Positions 1-7,918 of a stretch of 64,000 bases of DNA are shown here, piece after piece (within the stretch, counting starts at the first letter, position 1; each line of letters begins with the position of its first letter). The notes below the pieces were generated by a model. That model saw nothing but the letters and a program-made list of their open reading frames with translations, did no database searches and was not told where the DNA came from. Made by a program: the position numbers and the translations under genes. Origin of the DNA: JAFKFH01 sp017307375 (GTDB lineage: Bacteria; Pseudomonadota; Alphaproteobacteria; Ferrovibrionales; Ferrovibrionaceae); the NCBI GenBank assembly GCA_965229335.1, contig OZ245874.1, forward strand, positions 4,216,001 to 4,280,000, given 5' to 3'.

Positions 1-938
1 GCAATCTGCGCGAGCTGGCCTCCCCGATGGCGCCGGAAGAATTCACCGGCCGCTATCGCAACGGCGAGATCGTCGTCGTGCGCGCGCCGCAGCCGGACAA
101 GCTGGCCGGCCTGTTCCCCTGGGAAACCATCAACAGCCTGTTCGACGGCGATTGCCTGCAACCGGACCGGATGGCCGTGATGCGGGATGGCATGCGGTTG
201 CCCGACTGGCTGTGGTCCGCTGCCCGGCCGGGCGCCGGCCCGGACGCTTCGTCGCTGCGCGGCCTGCTGCGCCAGGGGGCGACGATCCTGATCGATCGCA
301 TCGACGAGCTGGTCCCCGCCATCCGCCGCCTGACGGCGGCCCTGCAGGCGCATTTCGAGGCACGCGTATCGGCCAACACCTACCTGTCGTTCCGTCGCGG
401 CAGTGCGCTGGCAGCCCATTTCGACGATCACGACATCATCGTGGCGCAGATTCACGGGGCCAAGCGCTGGTGGTTCTACGACCGCCGGGAAGCATTTCCG
501 GTCGCGATCGACCGGCCCGGCCGGGGCGGCCCCCCTGCCCCGGCGGCGCCGGTGCGCGACGATCTCCTGCGGCCCGGCGACGTCATGGTCGTGCCGCGGG
601 GCGAGTGGCATCGCACGGCGGTCGAAGGCGACGTTTCCGTCCACCTCACCATCGGCATCAGGCCGGCGAGAGGGCTGTTCCTGATCCAGCGCTGCCTCGA
701 CGAAGCCCGCAAGGACCCGTTGTTCCGGCAGGACGTTCCGCATTACCGCGGCCCGGCGGCACTCGCGTCGCACGAGGCCGAACTGAAGCGCCGCTTGGCG
801 GAGATCGTGGCGCGGGTGTCGCTCGCCGACCTTGTGGCCGACGCCGTGTCACCGCTGCCCGCGCCGCCGGAGGTGCCGCGCCGGCCGCAAGGCGCCGCTG
901 CCCGCTTCCACTTTCCCGTCCTTGACGAGCCCGGCTGA
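1..938 (+). CDS. JmjC/cupin-type Fe(II)/2-oxoglutarate oxygenase, 5' end outside window
   Basis: The product resembles the cupin_4/JmjC oxygenases that include bacterial ribosomal-protein hydroxylases. The visible core has the metal-binding H-x-D in AHFDDHD (near 400-435 nt), followed by the IHGAKRWWFY strand, and a distal histidine in the VHLTIGI strand. This is the usual double-stranded beta-helix order. A C-terminal helical tail follows (about residues 220-303). The first ATG in frame is at 27, but the frame stays open to the window edge and reads N-L-R-E-L-A-S-P before it. That fits the family N-terminus, so the true start is probably upstream. The substrate is unknown; a ribosomal protein or another protein is plausible from the family only. 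Confidence 0.75.
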   Translation, partial: NLRELASPMAPEEFTGRYRNGEIVVVRAPQPDKLAGLFPWETINSLFDGDCLQPDRMAVMRDGMRLPDWLWSAARPGAGPDASSLRGLLRQGATILIDRIDELVPAIRRLTAALQAHFEARVSANTYLSFRRGSALAAHFDDHDIIVAQIHGAKRWWFYDRREAFPVAIDRPGRGGPPAPAAPVRDDLLRPGDVMVVPRGEWHRTAVEGDVSVHLTIGIRPARGLFLIQRCLDEARKDPLFRQDVPHYRGPAALASHEAELKRRLAEIVARVSLADLVADAVSPLPAPPEVPRRPQGAAARFHFPVLDEPG

Positions 939-1054
939 GCCGGTGCGCCACGTTGCCGAGAGGGCGGCACTAAACCACCGCCCGGCGGCGCGCCGGCCGC
1001 GGTAAGATCGGTGGCCGCCACGAACGGCGGCCGATTCGTTCACCAGCCGCGGCG

Positions 1055-1951
1055 ATGACCCGAACCAGCCCCCTCGAAACCCTCGCGCGCCAGCTCGAGG
1101 CCTCGGACGACTACCGCGTGCTGCGCCGGCTGCAGCCGCGCCGCGTCGTGACCCCGCCCGACGGCACGCCGACGCGCCGGGCGATCTTCCTCGACCTCGA
1201 AACCACCGGCCTCGATCCCGCCCGCGACGAGATCATCGAGATCGCGATGGTGCCGTTCACCTTTTCGCATGACGGCCGCATCTTCGAGATCGGCGAGGCC
1301 TATGCCGCGCTGCGCCAACCGGGCGTGCCGATCTCGGCCGAGATTACCGCGCTGACCGGCATCACCGCCGAGATGGTGGCGGGCAGGACCGTCGATCTCG
1401 AGGCCGTCAGGCGGATGGCCGCCGGGGCCGTGCTGGTGATCGCCCATAACGCCGCCTTCGACCGGCCGTTCGCCGAACGGCTGGACCCGGTGTTCTCGAC
1501 CAAGCCCTGGGCCTGCTCGATGGCGCAGGTGCCGTGGGCCGAGGAAGGCTTCGAGGGCACCAAGCTCGGCTATCTCGCCGCCCGCCAGGGCTTCTTCTTC
1601 GACGGCCATCGCGCCGCCGACGATTGCCTGGCCGCCATCGAGCTGCTGGCCCGGCCGCTGCCGGTTTCCGGCGTGCCCGCGCTGGCCCGGCTGCTGGAAA
1701 GCGCGCGGCGGCCGATCTGGCGCATCTGGGCCGAGGCCGCGCCGTTCGCGCTGAAGGACAAGCTGAAGGCACGTCGCTACCGCTGGAACGGCGAGGCCAA
1801 CGGCCGGCCGCGCGCCTGGTTCATCGACGTGCCGGAGGAGCGGCGCGACGAGGAGCTGGCCTTCCTGCGGACCGAGGTCTACGGCCGCGACAGCCTCGAT
1901 CCCGCCGCCGTGCGGATCACCGCCTACGACCGGTTTTCCGGGCGCGTCTAG
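1055..1951 (+). CDS. DnaQ-like 3'-5' exonuclease (DEDDh)
   Basis: This 298-residue protein has an exonuclease domain of the DNA polymerase III epsilon/RNase T superfamily at about residues 42-185. Exo I is FLDLETTGLD (Asp and Glu ligands), Exo II is IAHNAAFDRPF, and Exo III is GHRAADD with the catalytic His, so it is DEDDh type. A C-terminal extension with the pattern KDKLKARRYRWN...AWF follows; it recurs in epsilon-like exonucleases that are separate from the replicative proofreader. It stands alone between the JmjC gene and tRNA-Lys with 100+ bp on each side. It could act in DNA repair or RNA turnover; sequence alone does not decide. Confidence 0.85.
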   Translation: MTRTSPLETLARQLEASDDYRVLRRLQPRRVVTPPDGTPTRRAIFLDLETTGLDPARDEIIEIAMVPFTFSHDGRIFEIGEAYAALRQPGVPISAEITALTGITAEMVAGRTVDLEAVRRMAAGAVLVIAHNAAFDRPFAERLDPVFSTKPWACSMAQVPWAEEGFEGTKLGYLAARQGFFFDGHRAADDCLAAIELLARPLPVSGVPALARLLESARRPIWRIWAEAAPFALKDKLKARRYRWNGEANGRPRAWFIDVPEERRDEELAFLRTEVYGRDSLDPAAVRITAYDRFSGRV

Positions 1952-2002
1952 CGAAAATTTAGGATTGTCGTCCTGCGATGGTCTTGTGAACCACCTGAAA
2001 GG

Positions 2003-2078
2003 TGGTGAGCGCGCTGGGACTCGAACCCAGGACCCCCTGATTAAAAGTCAGATGCTCTACCGGCTGAGCTACGCGCTC
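2003..2078 (-). tRNA. tRNA-Lys (anticodon TTT)
   Basis: A 76-nt cloverleaf reads on the minus strand with acceptor GAGCGCG/CGCGCTC, discriminator A and an encoded CCA. The D arm is GCTC-AGCCGGTA-GAGC, the anticodon loop is CTTTTAA, and the T arm is CTGGG-TTCGAGT-CCCAG. Just past the 3' end, a 6-bp inverted repeat (1990-1995 with 2001-2006) overlaps the CCA end; it may be incidental. Confidence 0.97.
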
Positions 2079-2102
2079 ACAAGCGGTCCAGCAGGACGCG
2101 GC

Positions 2103-2122
2103 GCACCATAGGGACATGGTGC
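2103..2122 (-). terminator. Short hairpin between EamA gene and tRNA-Lys
   Basis: GCACCAT and ATGGTGC form a perfect 7-bp stem with a 6-nt loop, directly after the stop of the EamA gene and before tRNA-Lys on the same strand. There is no U-tract, so an intrinsic terminator is uncertain. Confidence 0.3.
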
Positions 2123-2129
2123 AGCCCCG

Positions 2130-3047
2130 TCAATCTTCCAGTCTGGGCCGCCCGGCCGGCCGCGTCGCCGCCCAGATCCCCGGCAGGATCAGCGCCGCCC
2201 CGGCCAGATGGTAGAGCTGCGGCCGCTCGCCCAGCAGCAGAAAGGCGAGGCCCGCATTGTAGAGCGGCACCAGATACATGATCAGCCCGGTCGAGGCCGG
2301 GCCGATCAGCGCGACCAGCCGGTTGTAGGCCAGGAAGGCGCCGAGGCCGGGAACCAGCGCGAGCAGGACGACGATGCCGACGACCCGCAGGTCGAGGGCC
2401 GGCAGCCCCGCCACGGCCGATTCGGCGATGACCGCCGGCAGGTTGACCAGCACGCCGGCCAGGGTGATCGCCGCAAACCGGGCCCGCAGGTCCAGTCTGC
2501 CCGGCCGATGGCGGATCAGCAGCGAATAGACCGCCCAGGATACCGTGGCCAGCGCCACCCACAGGTCGCCGGCGGTGACCTGCAGCCCCAGCAGGACAGC
2601 CGGATCGCCCTTGGCGATGACGAGCACGACGCCGGCAAGGCACAGCGCGATGCCGGCGGCCTGGCGCGGCCCTGCCGGATCGCCCCAGAACAGCCGGCCC
2701 AGCGCGACGATCAGGATCGGCGAGGCCGAATAGATCAGCCCCATGTTGGTCGCGGTGGTGGTGATTCCGGCCGCATAGATCGGCGCGCCGCAGAAGCCCA
2801 TGCCGAGCAGCCCGAGCAGCAGCAGCACCGGCCATTCGGCCAGGGCCTGGCGCCGCTGGCGCCACAGCGGCAGCCAGCCGATCGGGGCCAGCATCAGGAA
2901 GGTCAGCGTCCAGCGCCCGAAGGCCAGGGCCACCGGCGGCACCGCCCCCTCCAGCCCGCGGGCGACCAGCAGGTTGGTCGCAAACATCGCCGGGGTGGCG
3001 AGGAACAGGGCCACGGCCTCGCGGCGGATGCCGTCCGGCCCGCTCAA
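2130..3047 (-). CDS. EamA/DMT-family transporter
   Basis: This 305-residue inner-membrane protein has about ten hydrophobic segments in two EamA repeats. The second repeat contains the family patterns ALVPGLGAFLAYNRLVALIGPASTGLIMYLVPLYNAGLAFLLLGE. Members export amino acids, purines or other metabolites; the substrate here is unknown. The start is TTG and overlaps the stop of the upstream 76-residue gene as TTGA, implying translational coupling. A GTG at 3014 is an alternative start that would lose 11 residues. The C-terminal RPAGRPRLED tail is cytoplasmic by the usual topology. Confidence 0.85.
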   Translation of the reverse strand: MSGPDGIRREAVALFLATPAMFATNLLVARGLEGAVPPVALAFGRWTLTFLMLAPIGWLPLWRQRRQALAEWPVLLLLGLLGMGFCGAPIYAAGITTTATNMGLIYSASPILIVALGRLFWGDPAGPRQAAGIALCLAGVVLVIAKGDPAVLLGLQVTAGDLWVALATVSWAVYSLLIRHRPGRLDLRARFAAITLAGVLVNLPAVIAESAVAGLPALDLRVVGIVVLLALVPGLGAFLAYNRLVALIGPASTGLIMYLVPLYNAGLAFLLLGERPQLYHLAGAALILPGIWAATRPAGRPRLED

Positions 3048-3274
3048 TCCTGCTCGATGCAGACGACCGCCTCGACGACGAAGCCGCGGTCGGGCGGATA
3101 GCGTCGCAGCAGGGCGCGGCGGGCGTCGTCCTCCGAGGTCGCGGAAACCTCGATGTAATGAGTCTGCGACCAGTCGTCGGCATAGCCGGTCCGGTTGCGC
3201 TCGCCCTGGTACAGCGTGTCGCGCACCGTGCGATTATGAATGGCCACTTCGTATTTCTTCCTGCGCGCCACCAT
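3044..3274 (-). CDS. Small hypothetical protein, 76 residues
   Basis: The ORF begins at ATG 3274, 23 nt after the stop of the large hybrid kinase, with a purine-rich GGAAG upstream, and ends inside the start of the EamA gene. The product is soluble and mixed alpha/beta by eye. It begins with a basic MVARRKKYEVAIHNRTVRD stretch and contains WSQTHYIEVSATSEDDARRALLRRYPPDRGFVVEAVV, a beta-alpha-beta-like pattern. I do not recognise the family. Its codon use matches the neighbours, and the tight spacing on both sides supports a real gene co-transcribed with both. Confidence 0.65.
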   Translation of the reverse strand: MVARRKKYEVAIHNRTVRDTLYQGERNRTGYADDWSQTHYIEVSATSEDDARRALLRRYPPDRGFVVEAVVCIEQD

Positions 3275-3297
3275 CGCCGACGCTTCCCACTCCGCTT

Positions 3298-6200
3298 CTA
3301 TTGCGCCGCCGCCACGGTCTGGCCGTAGCGGTCGACCATGCCCTGCCGCGTGTCGCTCAATGCCTGCACCAGCCGTTGCCGCAGCGTCATCGCCTTGGCC
3401 CGGTCGCCGGCCTTGCCGGCAAGATCGAGGGCGGTGGCGGTCGCCGCGATGCGGCTGAGCCCGAAACTGCCGGCGGTGCCCTTGACGGTATGCGCGATCC
3501 GGCGCAGGGCGTCCAGCGGCACATCGTCGCCCTCGCCCAGCGCCGCCAGCGCCGCTTCCTGGCCGTCGAGGAATTCGGCGACCATGTCGTGCACGTCGGC
3601 CAGGCCCAGCCGGCTTTCCAGCTTGCCGAGCGTCTCGGGGTCGAGCAGCAGCCCGCCGATCTCGGGCATCGCCGGCACCGGCAGCGGCGCCACCACCGCC
3701 CGCGCCATCAGCGCGATCATGTCGCGGCCCTGGGCGGCCAGGATGTCGTGGATGATGCCCGACAGCTGGTCGGGGTCGAACGGCTTGCCGACATGGGCGT
3801 CCATGCCGGCTTCGCGGCACTGCTCGATATCCTCGGGGAAGGTATTGGCGGTCATCGCGATGACCGGCACCGCGGCGCGGCCGTCGGTGCGGGCGCGGAT
3901 CCGCCGCGTCGCTTCCAGCCCGTCCATTCCCGGCATCTGCACGTCCATCAGCACGACGTCGTAGTCGCCCGCATCGACCAGTTCCAGGGCGGCCGCCCCG
4001 TCGGAGGCGACGTCGACCGCGTGACCGTCCTGGCGCAGCAGCATGGCCGCGACCTTCTGGTTGGTCGGGTTGTCCTCGACCAGCAGAAGGCGCAGCGGCG
4101 GCAGCGCCGCGCCGCCCGAGGCCTGCTTGGCCGGGCTCAGCTCGGCCAGGGGCGTCAGGGGCACGTCGAACCAGAAGGTCGAGCCGGCGCCCTCGCGGCT
4201 TTCCACCCCGATCGTGCCGCCGAGCAGTTCGGCGATACGGCGCGAAATGGCGAGGCCGAGGCCGGTGCCGCCATAGCGCCGCGCGATCGAGGAATCGGCC
4301 TGGGCGAATTCCGAGAACAGCCGCGTCTTGGCCTCGTCCGAAATGCCGATGCCGGTATCGCGCACCGAGAAGCGGACCAGCGTCTGGCCGTCGCGGATCG
4401 GCGCGCCGTAGACGCTGACGGTGACGCCGCCGGCCGCGGTGAACTTCAGCGCGTTGCCGACCAGGTTCAGCAGCACCTGGCGGATGCGGTTGGCATCGCC
4501 CAGGCAGTAGGGCGGCACGCTGTCGGCCAGGGAGAAGTCGAAGCGCAGTTCCTTCTCGGCGGCGCGCGGCGCCAGCAGGGCCATGCAGTCGGCCACCAGC
4601 GGGCGGACCGCGAACTCGACCAGGTCGACCTCGGCCCGCCCGGCCTCGAGCTTGGAGAAATCGAGGATGCGGTTGAGGATGCCGAGCAGCGCGGTGCCGG
4701 AATCGAGGATCGTGCGGACCTGGTCGCGCTGGGCCTCGTCGAGGTCGGAGCGCATCAAGAGCCGGGCCATGCCCAGCACGCCGTTCATCGGGGTGCGGAT
4801 CTCGTGGCTCATCACCGCCAGGAATTCCGACTTGGCGCGCATCGCCGCCTGGGCGGCGTCGCGCGCGGTCAGCAGCGCCTCCTCGTTGCCCTTGCGCTCG
4901 GTGACGTCGAGGGCGACGGCGACCACCCCGGCGACCCGGCCGTCGCCGTCGCGCAGCGGCGAGGCGGTGATCTGGGCCCAGCCGACGACGCCGTCGCGGC
5001 GCGGGAAGCGGCATTCCTCGGCCACCCGCTCGCCCAGGCCGCGGGCCAGCAGGCTGAAATACCGCGTCATCCGCTCGCGATCGTCGGGGTGGATCAGGTC
5101 CTGCGCGCGCAACCCGGCCAGGCCCGGATCGGCATCGCGGCCCATCATCCGCCAGATCGCCTCGTTGTAGTGGGTGACCGTGCCCGACGGCTGCATCACC
5201 AGGATGCCGGCCATCGAATTGGCGAAGATGCCCTTATAGAGGGTTTCGGAGGCGCGCAGCGCCGCCTCGGCCTGCTGGCGCTCGGCCACCTCGCGCGTCA
5301 GCTCGCCGGTGCGTTCCTCGACCCGCCGCTCCAGCGTCTCCTTGGCCTCGATCAGCTGCGCCCGCGCCCGCTTCAGTTCGGTGATGTCGCGCATGAACGC
5401 GGTGAAGACGCGGCGGCCGCCGATGCGGGTATCGGACAGCCGCATCTCGATCGGGATCAGCCGGCCGTCGGCATGCAGCGCCTCGACCTCGAAGGACTGG
5501 CCCAGCAGCCGGCTTTCGCCGGTCAGCAGGTAATGGGCGATGCCCGACAGATGCGCGGCGCGGTAGATTTCGGGCACCAGCAGCCGGTCGAGGCGCTGGC
5601 CCAGGGCGATGTCGCGGGCATGGCCGAAAATGCGGCAGGCGGCGGGGTTGTATTCGATGATCCGGTTTTCCTCGTCGATCGTGACGATGGCATCGACCGC
5701 GGTATCGACGATGGCGCGGACGAAGGCGTCGCTCTCGCGCGAGGCTTCCTCGGCCGCCTTGCGGGCGGTGATGTCGGTGGCCGAGCCGACCAGGCGGACC
5801 GCCCGCCGCGTCCGGCCGCGCACCGCCAGCGCCCGGCCGCTGAGCCAGCCGACGCCCGAGCCGTCGGGGCGGCGATAGCGGTATTCGATTTCGCAGATCT
5901 CGCTCTGCCCGCGGATCAGCCGCGACAGCGCGCGCCGGTTGGCCGCCACGTCGTCGGGGTGGGTCAGCGCAAACCAGGTGGCCGACACCGCGCGGATCGG
6001 CCCCGATTCCAGCCCGGTCAGGGCCGAAAGCTGGTCGGAACAGAAGATCGTGCCGCGACGCAGGTCGACGTCGAAGATGCCGTCCGAGGTCGAGCGGACG
6101 GCGAGGTCGTAGCGGGTGAGGCTTTCGGCCAGCTCGCCCTCGGCCTCGGCCTGGCGCTGGCGGATCAGCCGCGACAGGGTGAAGGCCAGGAAGATCGCGG

Positions 6201-7380
6201 TGAAACCCGGCCCGACCTGGCCCAGGATGACCAGCGACGAGTGATAGGGCAGAAGCCCCAGCTCGACCAGCGCCCGCGGCCCGGAAGTGGCGAGCAGGAT
6301 GCCCCAGGCCAGGGTGAAGGTGGCCGAGGCCGGCACGCCGCGCCGCCAGGCATGGAGGCCGAGGGCGACGACATAGACCACCAGCAGCGCGACCAGGTTG
6401 CTCGCCGCCCACCGTCCGCCCAGCCGGTCGAACAGGGCGACCGCGAAATGCGCGACCGACAGCCCGATCAGCACCAGCCCGATCCGGTAGAAGCGGGGAA
6501 AGCGCCGCCGCGCCCCCAATACGTCGATGGCAAACCAGACGCCGAAGACCATGGCGATCGCCAGCATCGCATGCACGCCGATGGCGATCGCATCGCCCGA
6601 GGTGGCGGCGAACAGTTCGCGCCGCATGCCCGAGACGCCGATCAGATAGCCGGCCAGGCCCAGCGTATGGGCGGCGAGCAGCAGCAGGCTGCGCTCGCGC
6701 ATCGCGCCCCAGATGAAGACGAGATAGCCGGCGACCGCGACCATGGTGCCAAGCAGCACGCCGAACAGCAGGATTTCCCGCCGGTCGGTGCGCTCGCGCG
6801 CCGCCGCATCGTCAATGGTGACCGGAAACCGGGCCGAGCCCGCGGTATCGACCCGCAGGTAATAGGTGGTCTCGGCATTGGCCGCCGGGCTGATCGGGAA
6901 GAAGATGTAGCGGCGCTGTTCCATCGCCGGGTCGGTCGCCCCGCCCAGCCCGTCGCCGCGCACGGTGAAACCGAGGCCGTCGCCCGCCGGCTCGTAGAGC
7001 CGGACATGGTCGACGCCGACGTCGTGGAACACCAGGACCAGGTCGCGGCGCACCTGCCGCGGGTCGCGCAGCGTCAGCCGCGCCCAATAGCCGCCGCGGC
7101 CGAAACCCAGCGACGGCACCGCGGCGCCATCGGCCTTGAAGCGGGCCGCGACCTCGGGCCGGGCCAGATCGGCGACGGTGAGGGTTTCGCCGGGATCGCT
7201 GAGGAATTCCAGCACCGGCCCGGCATTGTGGCTCGGCCGCCCGTCCTCCAGCACCAGCACCTGCGGCACGGCGCGGGCGGCGGACAGCGACAGCGACAGC
7301 ATGAGAAAGAGGCAGGCGACCCCGGCGAGCACCGCCGCCGGCCGCCACCACCCTGCCCGCCTGTTTTGCGCAAGCCCCAT
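3298..7380 (-). CDS. Hybrid sensor histidine kinase: 7TMR-DISM, three PAS, HisKA, HATPase, REC, HPt
   Basis: This 1360-residue membrane phosphorelay kinase has domains in the following order. A signal/TM segment (residues 13-37) leads into a periplasmic 7TMR-DISMED2-like beta domain (about 45-190) and seven TM helices (about 203-405). Three PAS domains follow at about 425-540, 550-668 and 708-830, with a coiled coil at 668-710. The kinase core has SHEIRTPM (phospho-His 859), N box NALKF, G1 DTGIGI and G2 GGTGLGLAIS (to about 1075). The receiver (about 1097-1215) has phospho-Asp 1146 and the HPt domain has HTVKG (His 1297). All phosphotransfer residues are present. DISM receptors commonly sense periplasmic ligands. 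No dedicated response regulator is adjacent, so the output partner must be elsewhere. Confidence 0.93.
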   Translation of the reverse strand: MGLAQNRRAGWWRPAAVLAGVACLFLMLSLSLSAARAVPQVLVLEDGRPSHNAGPVLEFLSDPGETLTVADLARPEVAARFKADGAAVPSLGFGRGGYWARLTLRDPRQVRRDLVLVFHDVGVDHVRLYEPAGDGLGFTVRGDGLGGATDPAMEQRRYIFFPISPAANAETTYYLRVDTAGSARFPVTIDDAAARERTDRREILLFGVLLGTMVAVAGYLVFIWGAMRERSLLLLAAHTLGLAGYLIGVSGMRRELFAATSGDAIAIGVHAMLAIAMVFGVWFAIDVLGARRRFPRFYRIGLVLIGLSVAHFAVALFDRLGGRWAASNLVALLVVYVVALGLHAWRRGVPASATFTLAWGILLATSGPRALVELGLLPYHSSLVILGQVGPGFTAIFLAFTLSRLIRQRQAEAEGELAESLTRYDLAVRSTSDGIFDVDLRRGTIFCSDQLSALTGLESGPIRAVSATWFALTHPDDVAANRRALSRLIRGQSEICEIEYRYRRPDGSGVGWLSGRALAVRGRTRRAVRLVGSATDITARKAAEEASRESDAFVRAIVDTAVDAIVTIDEENRIIEYNPAACRIFGHARDIALGQRLDRLLVPEIYRAAHLSGIAHYLLTGESRLLGQSFEVEALHADGRLIPIEMRLSDTRIGGRRVFTAFMRDITELKRARAQLIEAKETLERRVEERTGELTREVAERQQAEAALRASETLYKGIFANSMAGILVMQPSGTVTHYNEAIWRMMGRDADPGLAGLRAQDLIHPDDRERMTRYFSLLARGLGERVAEECRFPRRDGVVGWAQITASPLRDGDGRVAGVVAVALDVTERKGNEEALLTARDAAQAAMRAKSEFLAVMSHEIRTPMNGVLGMARLLMRSDLDEAQRDQVRTILDSGTALLGILNRILDFSKLEAGRAEVDLVEFAVRPLVADCMALLAPRAAEKELRFDFSLADSVPPYCLGDANRIRQVLLNLVGNALKFTAAGGVTVSVYGAPIRDGQTLVRFSVRDTGIGISDEAKTRLFSEFAQADSSIARRYGGTGLGLAISRRIAELLGGTIGVESREGAGSTFWFDVPLTPLAELSPAKQASGGAALPPLRLLLVEDNPTNQKVAAMLLRQDGHAVDVASDGAAALELVDAGDYDVVLMDVQMPGMDGLEATRRIRARTDGRAAVPVIAMTANTFPEDIEQCREAGMDAHVGKPFDPDQLSGIIHDILAAQGRDMIALMARAVVAPLPVPAMPEIGGLLLDPETLGKLESRLGLADVHDMVAEFLDGQEAALAALGEGDDVPLDALRRIAHTVKGTAGSFGLSRIAATATALDLAGKAGDRAKAMTLRQRLVQALSDTRQGMVDRYGQTVAAAQ

Positions 7381-7534
7381 TCCCGATCCGCCACCCTCGA
7401 GCGTTCTGCCCTGTGGCCCAAGTCCTTAGCACGGCTGGCCGGCGGCAACCACTGCCGAAGCCGGACGCCCGTGCGATCAGCGGTGCAACCCTGCCATCGA
7501 CAGAACCGCCGAGTTATGCCAAACAGGCGGCCCC

Positions 7535-7624
7535 GGAAAGGTGGCCGAGTGGTTTAAGGCAGCGGTCTTGAAAACCGCCGTGGGTGCAAGCCCACCGTGG
7601 GTTCGAATCCCACCCTTTCCGCCA
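7535..7624 (+). tRNA. tRNA-Ser (anticodon TGA)
   Basis: This 90-nt class II tRNA has acceptor GGAAAGG/CCTTTCC, discriminator G and an encoded CCA. The anticodon loop is CTTGAAA. The long variable arm pairs GTGGG with CCCAC, and the T arm is GTGGG-TTCGAAT-CCCAC. It marks the left edge of the accessory segment. The 294 bases between it and the helicase stop at 7919 are visibly less GC-rich, and I see no gene in them. Confidence 0.97.
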
Positions 7625-7918
7625 ACCCCGTCGATTTCCGTCTATGGTCGGATATTGCCGCCGATCATCGAGCGCCACCGCGCGGTAAACCGCCGATCCC
7701 ACACTATTGCACGATGCTTCCATACCCAAGCTGGCAACATGCCAGCTTCCGACCAACTTCCGCGTTTCCTGTGAAGCGCCGGTTACGTCCGCTTAAGCCA
7801 CAATTGCATATGCTACGCGCTTCTATCCGTTGATCGTGTCCGCCACAATACCGGTAATTCGAGACAGCTGATGGCATTCTCGAAACCTGCGGTACATTAA
7901 TCGCCGAAAATGCTGACT

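Noticed and set aside
2800..7557. 1585-codon plus-strand open frame
   Set aside because: It is antisense to the hybrid kinase and reads as low-complexity Gln/Arg/Asp/His-rich sequence, typical of the shadow of a high-GC gene. The minus strand has all kinase motifs.
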